Shown: positions 51,474-61,331, counted from the first letter of the stretch. The stretch is DNA of 64,000 bases from an uncultured Collinsella sp. (GCA_900543605.1 UQSK01000002.1:1-64000); one strand, 5' to 3'. The notes: a model not told the origin generated them from the sequence alone. Translations and numbers: made by a program.

Positions 51474-53048
51474 TTACAGCTCGTAGAGCGTGGTGAACTT
51501 GTCCTGCAGGTAGCTGCAGTAGTAGCGGGCGTCAAAGTCCATGCCGCAGGCGCCCTTGATGAGCTCCGGCGCGTCCTTGGCGCGGCCCCACTGCCAAATG
51601 TGCTCGCCCAGCCAGGCACGGACGGGCGCCAGGTCGCCGCTCGCACAGGCGCCGTTAAGGTCGACACCGTCGCGGCACATGGCCGGCACAAACATGGCAT
51701 CGTAGGCACTGCCCAGCGCATACGTGGGGAAGTAGCCAAACGAGCCGCCGCTCCAGTGCGTATCCTGTAGGCAGCCGTGCGTGTCGTCGGGAACGGGAAT
51801 GCCCAGGTACTCATCCATGAAGCGGTTCCAAAGCGCGGGGATGTCCTTGGCCGTGGCCTCGCCGGCAAACAGCATGCGCTCGATCTGGTAGCGCACCATA
51901 ACGTGCAGCGGATAGGTGAGCTCGTCGGCCTCGGTGCGGATCAGCGAAGGCTGCGCGATGTTCACGGCGTGGTAGAGCGTGTCCTCGTCGACGTCGCCGT
52001 AGACCTCGGGCGCGTGGCGGCGCAGCACCTCGAGCAGCGGTCCCATAAAGGCGCGGCTGCGACCCACGGTGTTTTCGAAGAAGCGGCTCTGGCTCTCGTG
52101 GATGCCCATGGAGGTGCCGCCCTCCAGGCACGTGCGCGCATGGGCGGGGTTCACGCCCAGCTCGTACATGGCGTGACCGGCCTCGTGGATGATGCTGTAG
52201 ACGTTGGAGATGCAATCGTCCTCGTAGATGTGCGTGGCGATGCGCGCGTCACCCACGGCAAAGCCCTCGCTAAACGGGTGCTCGGTAAAGGCGAGCGTGG
52301 TGTCGTCCAGGTTAAGGCCGACGAGCTTCATCAGGTCGAAGCTCATGGCACGCTGGGCGGCTTCGGGCACGCGGGCATGCAAAAATTCGGCAGCGGGCTG
52401 CTGGCCGCGCTCACCGATGGCGTGCACGAGCGGCACGACCGTGGCCTTGACCTCGTCGCAAAACGCGTCGAAGCTCTTGGTGGAAAGGCCGCGCTCGTAC
52501 TGGTCGAGCCACACGTCGTATGGGTCGCGCTTGGGGTCCATGAGCTCGGCCTGATGCTTAAGCTGGGCGACGATTCTATCCACATAGGGCTCAAAGCTCG
52601 CCCAGTCATTGGCCGTCTTGGCCTTGTGCCACACGGCGTCTGCCTCGCAGGTGAGCCTGGTCCAGGCCTCGGCCTCCTCGGTGGGGATGACGCTTGCCTC
52701 GCGCTGGTCGCGGCCGAGCACGCGGATCTCGTCAAGCAGCTGCGGGTCGTCGATCTTGCCTCCGGCGACCGTCTCACGCGCTAACGAGCGTACGAGCTCA
52801 ACGGACTTCTCGCTGGTCAAGAGTTTGTGATGCTCGCCGGCAAGGGTGCCCATGGCATCGGCGCGGGCCGCGGCGCCGTTGGCGGGGGCAATCGTCGCGC
52901 CATCGAACTCGGCAATTTTGAGCAGGTACTCGCGGGTCCACAGTTTGCCTTCGAGCTTGCGGAATTTTTTGACGGCCTTATCGACCTTGATGCCGTTGGG
53001 CGTCTTGCCCGCTGCGGGCTTGGCTTTCTTATCGTGCTTCTTTCCCAT
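51474..53048 (-). CDS. M32-family carboxypeptidase (Taq type)
   Basis: A 524-residue zinc metallocarboxypeptidase. The HEAGHAMYELG motif (HExxH) is followed by GIHESQSRFFENTVGRSRAF, the third ligand and family signature, and AQPSLIRTEADELTYPLHVMVRYQIERML. It is longer than most because of a basic N-terminal tail (MGKKHDKKAKPAAGKTPNGIKVDKAVKKFRKL). Cytoplasmic, removing C-terminal residues from peptides. ATG at 53048 has AAGGATATGGT upstream. Confidence 0.92.
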   Translation of the reverse strand: MGKKHDKKAKPAAGKTPNGIKVDKAVKKFRKLEGKLWTREYLLKIAEFDGATIAPANGAAARADAMGTLAGEHHKLLTSEKSVELVRSLARETVAGGKIDDPQLLDEIRVLGRDQREASVIPTEEAEAWTRLTCEADAVWHKAKTANDWASFEPYVDRIVAQLKHQAELMDPKRDPYDVWLDQYERGLSTKSFDAFCDEVKATVVPLVHAIGERGQQPAAEFLHARVPEAAQRAMSFDLMKLVGLNLDDTTLAFTEHPFSEGFAVGDARIATHIYEDDCISNVYSIIHEAGHAMYELGVNPAHARTCLEGGTSMGIHESQSRFFENTVGRSRAFMGPLLEVLRRHAPEVYGDVDEDTLYHAVNIAQPSLIRTEADELTYPLHVMVRYQIERMLFAGEATAKDIPALWNRFMDEYLGIPVPDDTHGCLQDTHWSGGSFGYFPTYALGSAYDAMFVPAMCRDGVDLNGACASGDLAPVRAWLGEHIWQWGRAKDAPELIKGACGMDFDARYYCSYLQDKFTTLYEL

Positions 53049-53189
53049 ACCATATCCTTGATCTCGCAGGCCGAGCGCCGCAGGCGGGTGCGCGGCCAGT
53101 TTGCACAACTACCTGCTTTGTACCCAGCACGAACAAAACGGAACGCGGCGATGCGCTCGCGAAATGTGTTATCCTATAGCCCAATGCGT

Positions 53190-53466
53190 TGACGGAGAGG
53201 GTTTTGCCCGCCGTGTCGCCGGCAAGAGAGGGAAGGTCATGGGCTGCAAGCCTTCCTGCGGTGGCAAGGGCCAAGCGTTCACTCCCGAGCAGCGACCTCA
53301 ACGGGCGCGCGGCCAGTGGCAGCAAAGCCTCAGTAGGGAAGCCGTGAGCCTCGCGACAAGAGGCGCAGAGTGGGCGCGGCGGGCCAGACATCCGCCGGGT
53401 CAAACAAGGTGGTACCGCGGAATTTAACCGTCCTTGGGCAATGCACATGCCCGAGGACGGTTTTTT
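53190..53466 (+). promoter_or_regulatory. T-box riboswitch controlling pheST
   Basis: The T-box core GGTGGTACCGCGG (53408-53420) and a following intrinsic terminator (CCGTCC...GGACGG, 53428-53460, then TTTTTT) identify a T-box leader, about 85 bases before pheS. The ~200 bases before it fold as Stem I and accessory stems. A Phe codon TTC at 53278-53280 is a possible specifier, assigned tentatively. Uncharged tRNA-Phe would stabilise the antiterminator and switch on the synthetase. Confidence 0.92.
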
Positions 53467-53550
53467 GTTGCCGAACCGGGCCGCACATCCGCAGCTATCG
53501 GGTGCTAGCCGCCCCGGCAAGCGGGATGCGCGAGAGACGAAAGGGAAGAC

Positions 53551-54627
53551 ATGAGTCTGATTGATGATCTGGTCAAACTCGAGGAAGAGGCCAAGGAGCT
53601 CGTTGCAGGCGCCGACGACGCCGCCAAGCTCGAGGCTGCGCGCGTTGAGCTGCTCGGTCGCAAGGGCCGTATCACCGGCCTGATGCGCATGATGGGCAAG
53701 CTCGCCCCCGAGGATCGTCCCGTGATGGGCAAGCGCGCCAACGAGATGCGCCAGCTGATTGAAGGCATGCTCGACGAGCGCACCACCGAGATGAAGGCCG
53801 CCGCCCTCAAACACGCACTCGAGCACGAGGCCGTCGACATCACGCTGCCGGGCATTCGTCCGCAGATCGGTCACCAGCACCTGATCAAGCAGATCATCGA
53901 GGAGGCCGAGGATATCTTCTGCGGTATCGGCTACACCGTCGAGTCCGGCCCTATGGTCGATACCTCCTACTACAACTTCACCGCGCTCAACGCGCCCATG
54001 GATCATCCGAGCCGCTCGGCTCGCGACACGTTCTATGTGGTCGACAACAACCCCGGCAGCGTCGCGCATCCCGAGGCGCATGCCCATGGCGAGTCCGACG
54101 TGCTGCTGCGCACCCAGACCTCGGGTGTGCAGATCCACACCATGGAGTCGCAGAAACCGCCCATCTACATGATCTGCCCGGGCACCGTCTACCGTCCCGA
54201 CACGGCCGATGCCTGCCACCTGCCGCAGTTCAACCAGATCGAGGGCCTGGTCGTCGACGAGGGTATCACCTTTGGCGATCTTAAGGGCACGCTCGACTAC
54301 TTTGTTAAGTGCATGTTTGGCGAGGACCGCAAGACGCGCTACCGCCCGCATTTCTTCCCCTTCACCGAGCCTTCCTGCGAGGTGGACGTGAGCTGCCACG
54401 TGTGCGGCGGCAAGGGCTGCAACTTCTGCAAGCACAGCGGCTGGATCGAGATCCTGGGCTGCGGCATGGTCGACCCCAACGTCCTTGTCAACTGCGGCAT
54501 CGACCCCGAGAAGTACACCGGCTTCGCCTTTGGTATTGGCGCCGAGCGCGTCGCGGCCCTGCGCTACGATCTGCCCGACCTCAGAACGCTCATGACAGGC
54601 GATATGCGTTTCCTGAATCAGTTCTAG
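53551..54627 (+). CDS. pheS: Phenylalanyl-tRNA synthetase alpha subunit
   Basis: A 358-residue class II synthetase subunit. Motif 2 region with DTFYVVDNN and TQTSGVQIHTMESQKPPIYMICPGTVYRPDTADACHLPQFNQIEGL, motif 3 YTGFAFGIGAERVAALRYDLPDLR. A zinc-knuckle-like insertion is CHVCGGKGCNFCKHSGW. The N-terminal coiled-coil binds tRNA. GAAAGGGAAGAC precedes the ATG. Cotranscribed with pheT under T-box control, although a 180-base spacer with small hairpins lies between. Confidence 0.95.
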   Translation: MSLIDDLVKLEEEAKELVAGADDAAKLEAARVELLGRKGRITGLMRMMGKLAPEDRPVMGKRANEMRQLIEGMLDERTTEMKAAALKHALEHEAVDITLPGIRPQIGHQHLIKQIIEEAEDIFCGIGYTVESGPMVDTSYYNFTALNAPMDHPSRSARDTFYVVDNNPGSVAHPEAHAHGESDVLLRTQTSGVQIHTMESQKPPIYMICPGTVYRPDTADACHLPQFNQIEGLVVDEGITFGDLKGTLDYFVKCMFGEDRKTRYRPHFFPFTEPSCEVDVSCHVCGGKGCNFCKHSGWIEILGCGMVDPNVLVNCGIDPEKYTGFAFGIGAERVAALRYDLPDLRTLMTGDMRFLNQF

Positions 54628-54811
54628 GCTGCGGCTTGCCCAAGCACGGCACCTCGGCGCTCATTCGTCGCTTGCGTACCAAAGTACGCGGCGCTCCTCT
54701 TTCGGGCCGATCTGCCGCACTTGGACAACCCTCGCTTTGTAAGGAATGTTCACAAAGTTGAAGTTTCCACCTGCATCTCTTCGCAGGCTTTCAGTATGAA
54801 AGGAGAGCTAG

Positions 54812-57265
54812 ATGCGTGTTTCTTACGACTGGCTCAAGACCATGATCGATATTCCGGAGGATCCCAAGACCCTTTCGGACGAATATATCCGTACCGGCAC
54901 CGAGGTCGAGGCGATCGACACCGTGGGCGAGTCCTTCGACCATGTGGTGACTGCCAAGGTGCTCACCAAGACCCCGCACCCCGATAGCGATCATATGTAT
55001 GTGTGCTCGGTCGACGTGGGCGACAAGAACCTCGACGCCGACGGCAACCCCGCTCCGCTGCAGATCGTCTGCGGCGCGCAGAACTTCGAGGCCGGCGACC
55101 ACATCGTCACGGCAATGATCGGCGCCGTGCTTCCCGGCGACGTCAAGATCAAGAAGAGCAAGCTTCGCGGCGTTGTGTCCATGGGCATGAACTGCTCCGC
55201 GCGCGAGCTCGGCCTGGGTGGCGACCACTCCGGCATCATGATCCTGCCCGAGGATACGCCCTGTGGCATGCCGTTTGCCGAGTACGTGGGCTCGAGTGAT
55301 ACCGTGCTCGACTGCGAGATCACGCCCAACCGCCCCGACTGCCTGTCCATGATCGGCATGGCCCGCGAGACCGGCGCCATCTTCGACCGCGATTTCCACG
55401 TTGAGCTGCCCGCCATCAAGGCGGAGACCGGCCGCGCGACCGACGACGAGCTTTCCGTCGAGATTGCCGACGAGGGCCTGTGCGACCGCTACGTTGCCCG
55501 CATCGTGCGCAACGTCAAGGTCGGCCCGTCGCCCGACTGGATGGTCAAGCGCCTTAACGCCTTGGGCGTGCGCCCGCACAACAACATTGTCGACATCACC
55601 AACTATGTGATGATGCTCACCGGTCAGCCGCTGCACGCCTTTGACCTGGACACCTTTGCCGAGCGCGATGGCCACCGTCGTGTGGTGGTTCGCGCCGCCC
55701 AGCAGGACGAGAAGTTCACGACGCTCGACGGCGAGGAGCGCGTGCTCGACGCCGGCATGGGCCTCATCACCGACGGCGAGCGTCCCGTGGCGCTGGCCGG
55801 CGTTATGGGTGGCATGGATTCCGAGATTGAGGACGACACCGTCGACGTGATGGTCGAGAGCGCCTGCTTCAACGCCGGCCGCACCTCGCACACCAGCCGC
55901 GACCTTTCGCTGATCTCCGACGCCTCCATCCGCTTTGAGCGCCAGGTCGACGAGACTGGCTGCGTGGATGTTGCCAATGTGACGTGCGCGCTCATCGAGG
56001 AGATAGCCGGCGGCGAGGTCGCCCCCGGCTATGTGGACGTGTTCCCCGCGCCCAAGACCATCGACAGCATCAAGCTGCGCCTGGCCCGCGTGCGCGCCAT
56101 CTGCGGTGCTGACATCGAGCCCGACTTTATCGAGCGCTCACTCACCCGCCTGGGCTGCACCGTCGAGCGCGACGGCGAGGACTTTATGGTCACGCCGCCG
56201 AGCTTCCGTCCCGACCTGCCGCGCGAGATCGATCTGATCGAGGAGGTCCTGCGCCTATGGGGCATGGGTCGCGTCACGGCGACCATTCCGGCTGCCAAGA
56301 ACCATATCGGCGGTCTGACGCGCGAGCAGAAGCTTACCCGCAAGGTCGGCGAGATCCTGCGCGCCTGCGGCCTCAACGAGACCACGACTTTTGGCTTTGC
56401 TGCCCCGGGCGACCTGGAGAAGATCGGCATGTCCACCGAAGGCCGCGGCTGCCCCGTGGTGCTCATGAACCCGTTGGTCGCCGAGCAGACCGAGATGCGC
56501 CGCTCGTTGCTGCCGGGCTTACTGCAGTCCGTTGCCTATAACGAGGCCCACGGCACGCCCAACGTGCACCTGTACGAGGTCGGCAGTCTGTTCCACGGTC
56601 GCGAGAACGCCAGCCTGCCCAAGGAGACCAAGTCCGTCGCGGGCGTGCTCTCGGGTCAGTGGAGCGAGCAGTCTTGGAGCATGAAGTACCGCAAGCTGCG
56701 TTTCTTCTTTGGCAAGGGCATCGTCGAGGAGCTGCTCGCCCAGCTGCGCATTGAGAAGGTTCGCTTCCGTCCCGTCGAGGGCGAGAGCTATGCCTTCCTG
56801 CAGCCGGGTCGTGCTGCCGAGGTGCTCTCGGGCGGTACCGTGCTGGGCTGGGTTGGCGAGATCCACCCCGAGGCGCGCGAGGCTATGGGCATTGACGAGG
56901 TCGTCGTCGCCTTTGAGCTTGACCTGGACAAGCTGATCAAGGGCGCCCGTAACCAGGAGAACTACCGTGAGTTCTCGCAGTACCCGGCCGTTGAGCATGA
57001 CCTCGCTATCGTGGTCGACAACACTGTGACCTGCGAGGATCTTGAGCGTCGTATTACGAGTGCCGGAGGCAAGCTGCTCGAGGGCGTGCGCCTGTTCGAC
57101 GTCTACCGCGATCCCATCCGCATCGGTGCGGGCAAGAAGTCCATGGCCTTCGCGCTTACGTATCGCTCCGACGACCACACGCTCACCAGCGAAGAGGTCG
57201 AGAAGGCGCACCAGAAGATCGTCACCAAGGTGTGCAAGGGTGTGAACGGCGAGGTCCGCGGCTAG
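54812..57265 (+). CDS. pheT: Phenylalanyl-tRNA synthetase beta subunit
   Basis: An 817-residue subunit. Domains in order: N-terminal tRNA-binding (EMAP-like) domain (~40-150), B3/B4 editing domain, B5 domain, and a C-terminal ferredoxin-fold anticodon-binding domain (QYPAVEHDLAIVVDNTVTCEDLERRI). VRPHNNIVDITNYVMMLTGQPLHAFD and VESACFNAGRTSHTSRDLSLISDASIRFER are typical. GAAAGGAGAGCTAG precedes the ATG. Full length. Confidence 0.95.
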   Translation: MRVSYDWLKTMIDIPEDPKTLSDEYIRTGTEVEAIDTVGESFDHVVTAKVLTKTPHPDSDHMYVCSVDVGDKNLDADGNPAPLQIVCGAQNFEAGDHIVTAMIGAVLPGDVKIKKSKLRGVVSMGMNCSARELGLGGDHSGIMILPEDTPCGMPFAEYVGSSDTVLDCEITPNRPDCLSMIGMARETGAIFDRDFHVELPAIKAETGRATDDELSVEIADEGLCDRYVARIVRNVKVGPSPDWMVKRLNALGVRPHNNIVDITNYVMMLTGQPLHAFDLDTFAERDGHRRVVVRAAQQDEKFTTLDGEERVLDAGMGLITDGERPVALAGVMGGMDSEIEDDTVDVMVESACFNAGRTSHTSRDLSLISDASIRFERQVDETGCVDVANVTCALIEEIAGGEVAPGYVDVFPAPKTIDSIKLRLARVRAICGADIEPDFIERSLTRLGCTVERDGEDFMVTPPSFRPDLPREIDLIEEVLRLWGMGRVTATIPAAKNHIGGLTREQKLTRKVGEILRACGLNETTTFGFAAPGDLEKIGMSTEGRGCPVVLMNPLVAEQTEMRRSLLPGLLQSVAYNEAHGTPNVHLYEVGSLFHGRENASLPKETKSVAGVLSGQWSEQSWSMKYRKLRFFFGKGIVEELLAQLRIEKVRFRPVEGESYAFLQPGRAAEVLSGGTVLGWVGEIHPEAREAMGIDEVVVAFELDLDKLIKGARNQENYREFSQYPAVEHDLAIVVDNTVTCEDLERRITSAGGKLLEGVRLFDVYRDPIRIGAGKKSMAFALTYRSDDHTLTSEEVEKAHQKIVTKVCKGVNGEVRG

Positions 57266-57387
57266 GTCCTGCGCTGGGGTATGGGTCAGCGGTGGCTGCT
57301 GCCGAGTCCTACGTGACTGCTATGCCCGGTATAAGGCACCGTTGAGCCTGCATATATGACACGCGCATTACATAACGGCGTGCTGCT

Positions 57388-57416
57388 TTGTCGGCAGTGC
57401 GCCGTTTTGCTATGAT
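57388..57416 (+). promoter_or_regulatory. Probable cbiMQO promoter
   Basis: TTGTCG (57388-57393) and TATGAT (57411-57416), 17-base spacer. The predicted start lies within or just before the palindrome at 57427-57454. Confidence 0.6.
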
Positions 57417-57426
57417 AGCCCGCGTC

Positions 57427-57454
57427 GTGTTACGAATCTGACATTACGTAACAC
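57427..57454. promoter_or_regulatory. Palindromic operator before cbiMQO
   Basis: GTGTTACG and CGTAACAC are perfect 8-bp inverted half-sites with a 12-base spacer. Size and wide spacing resemble NikR-type operators (short half-sites about 14 bases apart), though the sequence differs from the E. coli consensus. It sits at the predicted transcription start of a cobalt/nickel importer, so metal-dependent repression is likely. No cobalamin-riboswitch B12 box is seen. Confidence 0.6.
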
Positions 57455-57511
57455 TGGAAAGGTGATTCAAACGGCGTTGCAATTCCGCATGCCGATAACC
57501 GGGAGGCGTGC

Positions 57512-58570
57512 ATGCACATTCCAGATAATTATCTGTCCCCGCAGACGGATGCCGTCATGGCAGTGGCAATGGTGCCCGTTTGGGTCCACTGCATCAAAAA
57601 GGTGCGTGCCACGCTCGATCGCGAGCACATGGCTTTCCTGGGCATCTGCGCCGCGTTCTCCTTCTTGCTCATGATGTTTAACGTTCCACTGCCCGGCGGC
57701 ACCACGGGTCACGCCGTCGGTGGCGCACTCATCGCGCTGCTGCTGGGCCCCGAGGCCGCGGCTATCGCTGTCTCGGTCGCGCTGGCGCTACAGGCACTGC
57801 TGTTTGGCGACGGCGGCATCCTGTCCTTTGGCGCCAACTGCTTTAACATGGCCTTCGTGCTGCCGTTTGCCGCTGCTATCGTGTTCCGTGCGCTCAACAG
57901 CCGTCTGCACGACAAGAGCTGGGGCACCTCGGTTTCGGCCATCGTAAGCGGCTGGGTCGGCCTGTGCCTGGCGGCCCTGTGCGCGGCAATCGAGTTTGGT
58001 ATTCAGCCGATGCTCTTTACCAACGCTTCGGGCGCGCCGCTGTACTGCCCCTTCCCACTGTCTATTGCCATTCCTGCCATGATGATCCCGCATATGCTGG
58101 TTGCCGGCGTGGTCGAGGGCGTGGCGACGGCTGCGATTTACGGTTTCATTAAGAAGACGGCGCCGAGCGTTATCGTCGGGCCCGAGGCCGTCGATGGCCA
58201 GCTTGCTGCCGAGGGCGCTGCTGCCGAGAAGACCTCGCTGGTCCCCACGCTCATCCTGGTCGCCGTGCTTGTCGTGGCCACGCCGCTGGGCCTGCTGGCC
58301 ACGGGTGACGCCTGGGGCGAGTGGGACGCTGAGGGCGCCGCGACCGCCGTTCAGGAGGCTGGTGACAACAGTCTGCAGACTTCGGTCGGCCTCGATACCC
58401 CGACCTTTGCCGACGCGCTGCCCACGGGCGATTATCTGCAGGCCTATTCCGAGGAGCAGGGTCTCGGCTTTGCCGGTCAGGCTGCCATGTATATCCTGTC
58501 CGGCGTGATTGGCGTGGCGGTGCTCACCATCGCATTCCGTCTGATTTCGCTGACGGTCAAGGAAAACTGA
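57512..58570 (+). CDS. cbiM: Cobalt/nickel ECF transporter, CbiM component
   Basis: A 352-residue integral membrane substrate-specificity component. The metal-binding N-terminus MHIPDNYLSPQTDAV carries the essential His2, and PLPGGTTGHAVGGALIALLLGPEAAAIAVSVALALQALLFGDGGILSFGANCFNMAFV is the family core. The C-terminal part (ATPLGLLATGDAWGEWD plus a last helix) resembles a fused PDGLE/CbiN-type domain, which explains the lack of a separate cbiN. GGGAGGCGTGC precedes the ATG. Confidence 0.92.
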   Translation: MHIPDNYLSPQTDAVMAVAMVPVWVHCIKKVRATLDREHMAFLGICAAFSFLLMMFNVPLPGGTTGHAVGGALIALLLGPEAAAIAVSVALALQALLFGDGGILSFGANCFNMAFVLPFAAAIVFRALNSRLHDKSWGTSVSAIVSGWVGLCLAALCAAIEFGIQPMLFTNASGAPLYCPFPLSIAIPAMMIPHMLVAGVVEGVATAAIYGFIKKTAPSVIVGPEAVDGQLAAEGAAAEKTSLVPTLILVAVLVVATPLGLLATGDAWGEWDAEGAATAVQEAGDNSLQTSVGLDTPTFADALPTGDYLQAYSEEQGLGFAGQAAMYILSGVIGVAVLTIAFRLISLTVKEN

Positions 58571-58574
58571 GCGC

Positions 58575-59411
58575 ATGCAGATGGTCGAGCTGCCTAGCTG
58601 GCTTGCGGTCGAGGAGCGATACGAGCCCGTGGGGGCTCGGCATCGTGTGATGCAAAAGAACGTCCTGCACCTGGCGAGCCTGCTTGAGCGGGTTCGCCTG
58701 GGTGGGGGCGCGCACGAGGGCGGGTCGATGGTCGACCGCGCCCTTTCTTGCGTTTCGGCTCCGGTGCGCCTGGTGGGGATGTTCGACTGCGTTCTATGCG
58801 TGTGTCTGACGCAGAGCCCGCTGTACCTCATGTTGATGGCGGCTATCGCGCTGGTGCTGGTCGCGGTGCGCCCCGCACGCGGGCTGCGTGCGACCATTGT
58901 ACCGGCGCTCGGCGCCACGGGGCTTGCGGTGGTTCTGGCATTGCCTGCCCTGCTGCTGGGCGCGTCTGCCACGGGCGCCATGCTCAAGATTGCGCTCAAG
59001 ACCTTCATTAATGTGTCGCTGGTGCTGGGCGTTTCGTGGACGCTTACCTGGAGCCGCATGTCGGCGGCGCTCAAAATGCTGCACCTGCCCGACGAGGTCA
59101 TCTTTACCTTTGATATGGCACTCAAGCATATCGAGGTGCTGGGACGCACGGCGCACGATCTGTGCGAATCGGTCATGCTGCGCAGCGTTGGCCGTGCGCC
59201 TGAGGGATTTTCGCGTACCGATTCGATCGCGGGTATCATGGGCATGACGTTTATCAAGGCGATGGAATGCAGCCGCGCGATGGACGAGGCCATGCTCTGC
59301 CGCGGCTTTGCCGGTGTGTATCCGGCTCCTGCGCGGAGCGGCTTTGGCTGGCGCGATGCGGTTTACGCGGTCGTTGTGGTTCTGCTCGCCGTGTTGTGCG
59401 CGGTGCTGTAG
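58575..59411 (+). CDS. cbiQ: ECF transporter T component, CbiQ-like
   Basis: A 278-residue membrane protein that couples CbiM to the ATPase. About five helices are visible, and the coupling motif region is EVIFTFDMALKHIEVLGRTAHDLCESVMLRSVG with the later AMECSRAMDEAMLCRGF, corresponding to the A-R-G signatures of T components. Starts 4 bases after cbiM, so translation is coupled. Confidence 0.88.
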   Translation: MQMVELPSWLAVEERYEPVGARHRVMQKNVLHLASLLERVRLGGGAHEGGSMVDRALSCVSAPVRLVGMFDCVLCVCLTQSPLYLMLMAAIALVLVAVRPARGLRATIVPALGATGLAVVLALPALLLGASATGAMLKIALKTFINVSLVLGVSWTLTWSRMSAALKMLHLPDEVIFTFDMALKHIEVLGRTAHDLCESVMLRSVGRAPEGFSRTDSIAGIMGMTFIKAMECSRAMDEAMLCRGFAGVYPAPARSGFGWRDAVYAVVVVLLAVLCAVL

Positions 59412-59455
59412 CGCGGGCGGTCGATCCGTTGATGTGAATAGGGAAGGGCGACGTT

Positions 59456-60226
59456 TTGGCAAACGATACGAATAACGCGATGGGCGCGAGCGGTGCTGCT
59501 GGCGCTGAGACCACGCCGCTCATCGAGTTTCGCGACGTGGTGTTTTCCTATGCGGGCCATACGGTGGTCGACGGCGTTTCGCTGCAGGTGGACCGTGGAG
59601 AGCTCGTTGCCCTGCTAGGTCCCAACGGCTGCGGCAAGACGACGATCATGCGCCTTATTAACGGCCTTGAACTCGCTGACGCAGGGGCATACCTGTTTGA
59701 TGGGCACGTGATCGATGCGGCGTTTCTAAAGGATTCCGCGGCCGCTCAGCGTTTTCATCAGCGCGTGGGCTTTGTGTTCCAGAATGCCGATGCGCAGCTC
59801 TTTTGCGCCACGGTGGGCGAGGAGATCGCGTTTGGCCCGGCTCAAATGGGACTGCCGGCAGACGAGCTCGAGCGCCGCGTGCGCGATGCCATGGGGCTGT
59901 TCCAGGTTGCCGACCTTGCCGACGCCTCTCCCTATCAGCTCTCGGGCGGGCAAAAGAAGCGCGTTGCGCTGGCTGCGGTGGTGTCGATGAACCCGGATAT
60001 CTTGGTCCTCGACGAGCCTACCAATGGACTCGACGAGGATTCATGCGACATCGTGGTCAACTTCTTGCTGGCCTACGTCGCGGCGGGTAAGACGGTCTTG
60101 ATGAGCACGCATCACCAGGATTTGGTGCGGCGCCTGGGTGCCCGTGCAATCTATATCGATCGATATCACCATGTGGTCGAGGCACCTTCGCCGTCGTATG
60201 GAACCGAAAGCGGTGCTACGGACTAG
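59456..60226 (+). CDS. cbiO: ECF transporter ATPase, CbiO-like
   Basis: A 256-residue ABC ATPase. Walker A GPNGCGKTT, Q-loop VGFVFQNADAQLFCATVGEEIAFGP, signature LSGGQKKRVALAAVVSM, Walker B ILVLDEPTNGLDEDS and the switch His in MSTHHQDLV are intact; the Q-loop pattern is typical of ECF ATPases. The probable start is a TTG at 59456 after GGGAAGGG; an ATG eight codons later is an alternative. Confidence 0.92.
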   Translation: MANDTNNAMGASGAAGAETTPLIEFRDVVFSYAGHTVVDGVSLQVDRGELVALLGPNGCGKTTIMRLINGLELADAGAYLFDGHVIDAAFLKDSAAAQRFHQRVGFVFQNADAQLFCATVGEEIAFGPAQMGLPADELERRVRDAMGLFQVADLADASPYQLSGGQKKRVALAAVVSMNPDILVLDEPTNGLDEDSCDIVVNFLLAYVAAGKTVLMSTHHQDLVRRLGARAIYIDRYHHVVEAPSPSYGTESGATD

Positions 60227-60306
60227 TTGCTGCGTAGAGCGTGCGTAGCCGCCCGCGCGGCTTTGCCGTGATGGTATAGTTATCCAGGTTTTTTATGGGG
60301 GTGGCT

Positions 60307-61155
60307 ATGCCAAGTTGGAACATTCATATCGCTCAGACGGAGCGTTTGCTGGAGCGCACCGGTGCGCTTGCCAATAGCGTGCGCGACCGCAATGCCTTTT
60401 TGTTTGGCTGCGTGGTTCCGGATATCTTCGTGGGCTATATGGTCCCTGGCATCGCCGATCCCATCCCGTACCGCATTACGCACTTTGCAAAGCCCGAGCC
60501 TATCCCTAAGCCTCGTGAGCATGAGTTCTGGGATACCTATGTGGCACCGTTGCTTAAAAGTTCGCCCACCGGTGCGCCAGCCGCGGCTACCTCGATTGTC
60601 GAGGAGCGCGAGCGACTGAATCGCGTGCACTATCCCCAGCGCTACAAGGATGCCGAGCCGGTTGCCGGTCCCGGCGCCTGTGAGTTCTCGCTTGCGTCCG
60701 AGGACGTGGCGCAGTCGTTGCTCGATTTGACACTGGGTGTCTGGTCGCATCTGGTGGCCGATACCGTATGGAATACGCGCGTGAATCAGTACCTGGAGGC
60801 GCACGGCGGCAAGCCGTGCGAGGAGTTCCGCATTAAAAAGCAAGGTGACTTTGACTGGTTTGGCAAGACGCTCGGCATTGTTTCGATTCCGCGCGCGACC
60901 GATCGCCTGTATACTGCGGCGACGCGTTTTGGGCAGTATCCCATCCATAAGGAGTATGTGCTCAAGACCATCGGCGTTATGCACGAGATCGTGCGCGAAA
61001 ACCCCGGCGAGCCCGACCATCCGCCATACCGCCTGCTGACCGAGGAATTCTTCGACGAAACGTTTACCGAGGTCATCGAGCTGACCGAGGCGGGTTTTGC
61101 GGCTCGCGTTGCCGCTTCTGACGTCCCCGCAGTCCCTCTGATCGCTAGCTGCTAG
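60307..61155 (+). CDS. Zinc-dependent phospholipase C-like protein
   Basis: A 282-residue protein of the zinc-dependent phospholipase C/nuclease-P1-like fold. MPSWNIHIAQTERLLERTG matches the N-terminus typical of this bacterial group, and GCVVPDIFVGYMV, YRITHFAKPE, LTLGVWSHLVADTVWNTRVN and IHKEYVLKTIGVMHEIV hold the His/Asp residues expected as zinc ligands. No signal peptide is seen, so it is likely cytoplasmic. ATG at 60307 has GGGGGTGGCT upstream; one four codons earlier is possible. Substrate unknown. Confidence 0.77.
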   Translation: MPSWNIHIAQTERLLERTGALANSVRDRNAFLFGCVVPDIFVGYMVPGIADPIPYRITHFAKPEPIPKPREHEFWDTYVAPLLKSSPTGAPAAATSIVEERERLNRVHYPQRYKDAEPVAGPGACEFSLASEDVAQSLLDLTLGVWSHLVADTVWNTRVNQYLEAHGGKPCEEFRIKKQGDFDWFGKTLGIVSIPRATDRLYTAATRFGQYPIHKEYVLKTIGVMHEIVRENPGEPDHPPYRLLTEEFFDETFTEVIELTEAGFAARVAASDVPAVPLIASC

Positions 61156-61296
61156 CCGGCCGGCTTGACGGTGAACAGTTCACCCCAATTGACCAACGGC
61201 TCCCCTCGCAGGGCGTCTTCGGTGGTGCGCTCGGTATCGGAGAGGCTTGCGACTGAACGCAAATCGATGAAGTGACATATGGAGAAGGTCTTAAAA

Positions 61297-61331
61297 AAGG
61301 GGCCCGGAAGGCAATGCCTTCCGGGCCCCTT
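61297..61331 (-). terminator. Strong terminator of pyruvate kinase
   Basis: AAGGGGCCCGGAAGGC and its exact complement form a 16-bp stem with a 3-base loop, followed on the minus strand by TTTTTAAG, 28 bases after the pyk stop. Confidence 0.9.

Noticed and set aside
57266..57511. Cobalamin riboswitch before cbiM
   Set aside because: No B12-box or the usual conserved core is present; a DNA palindrome at the promoter is seen instead.
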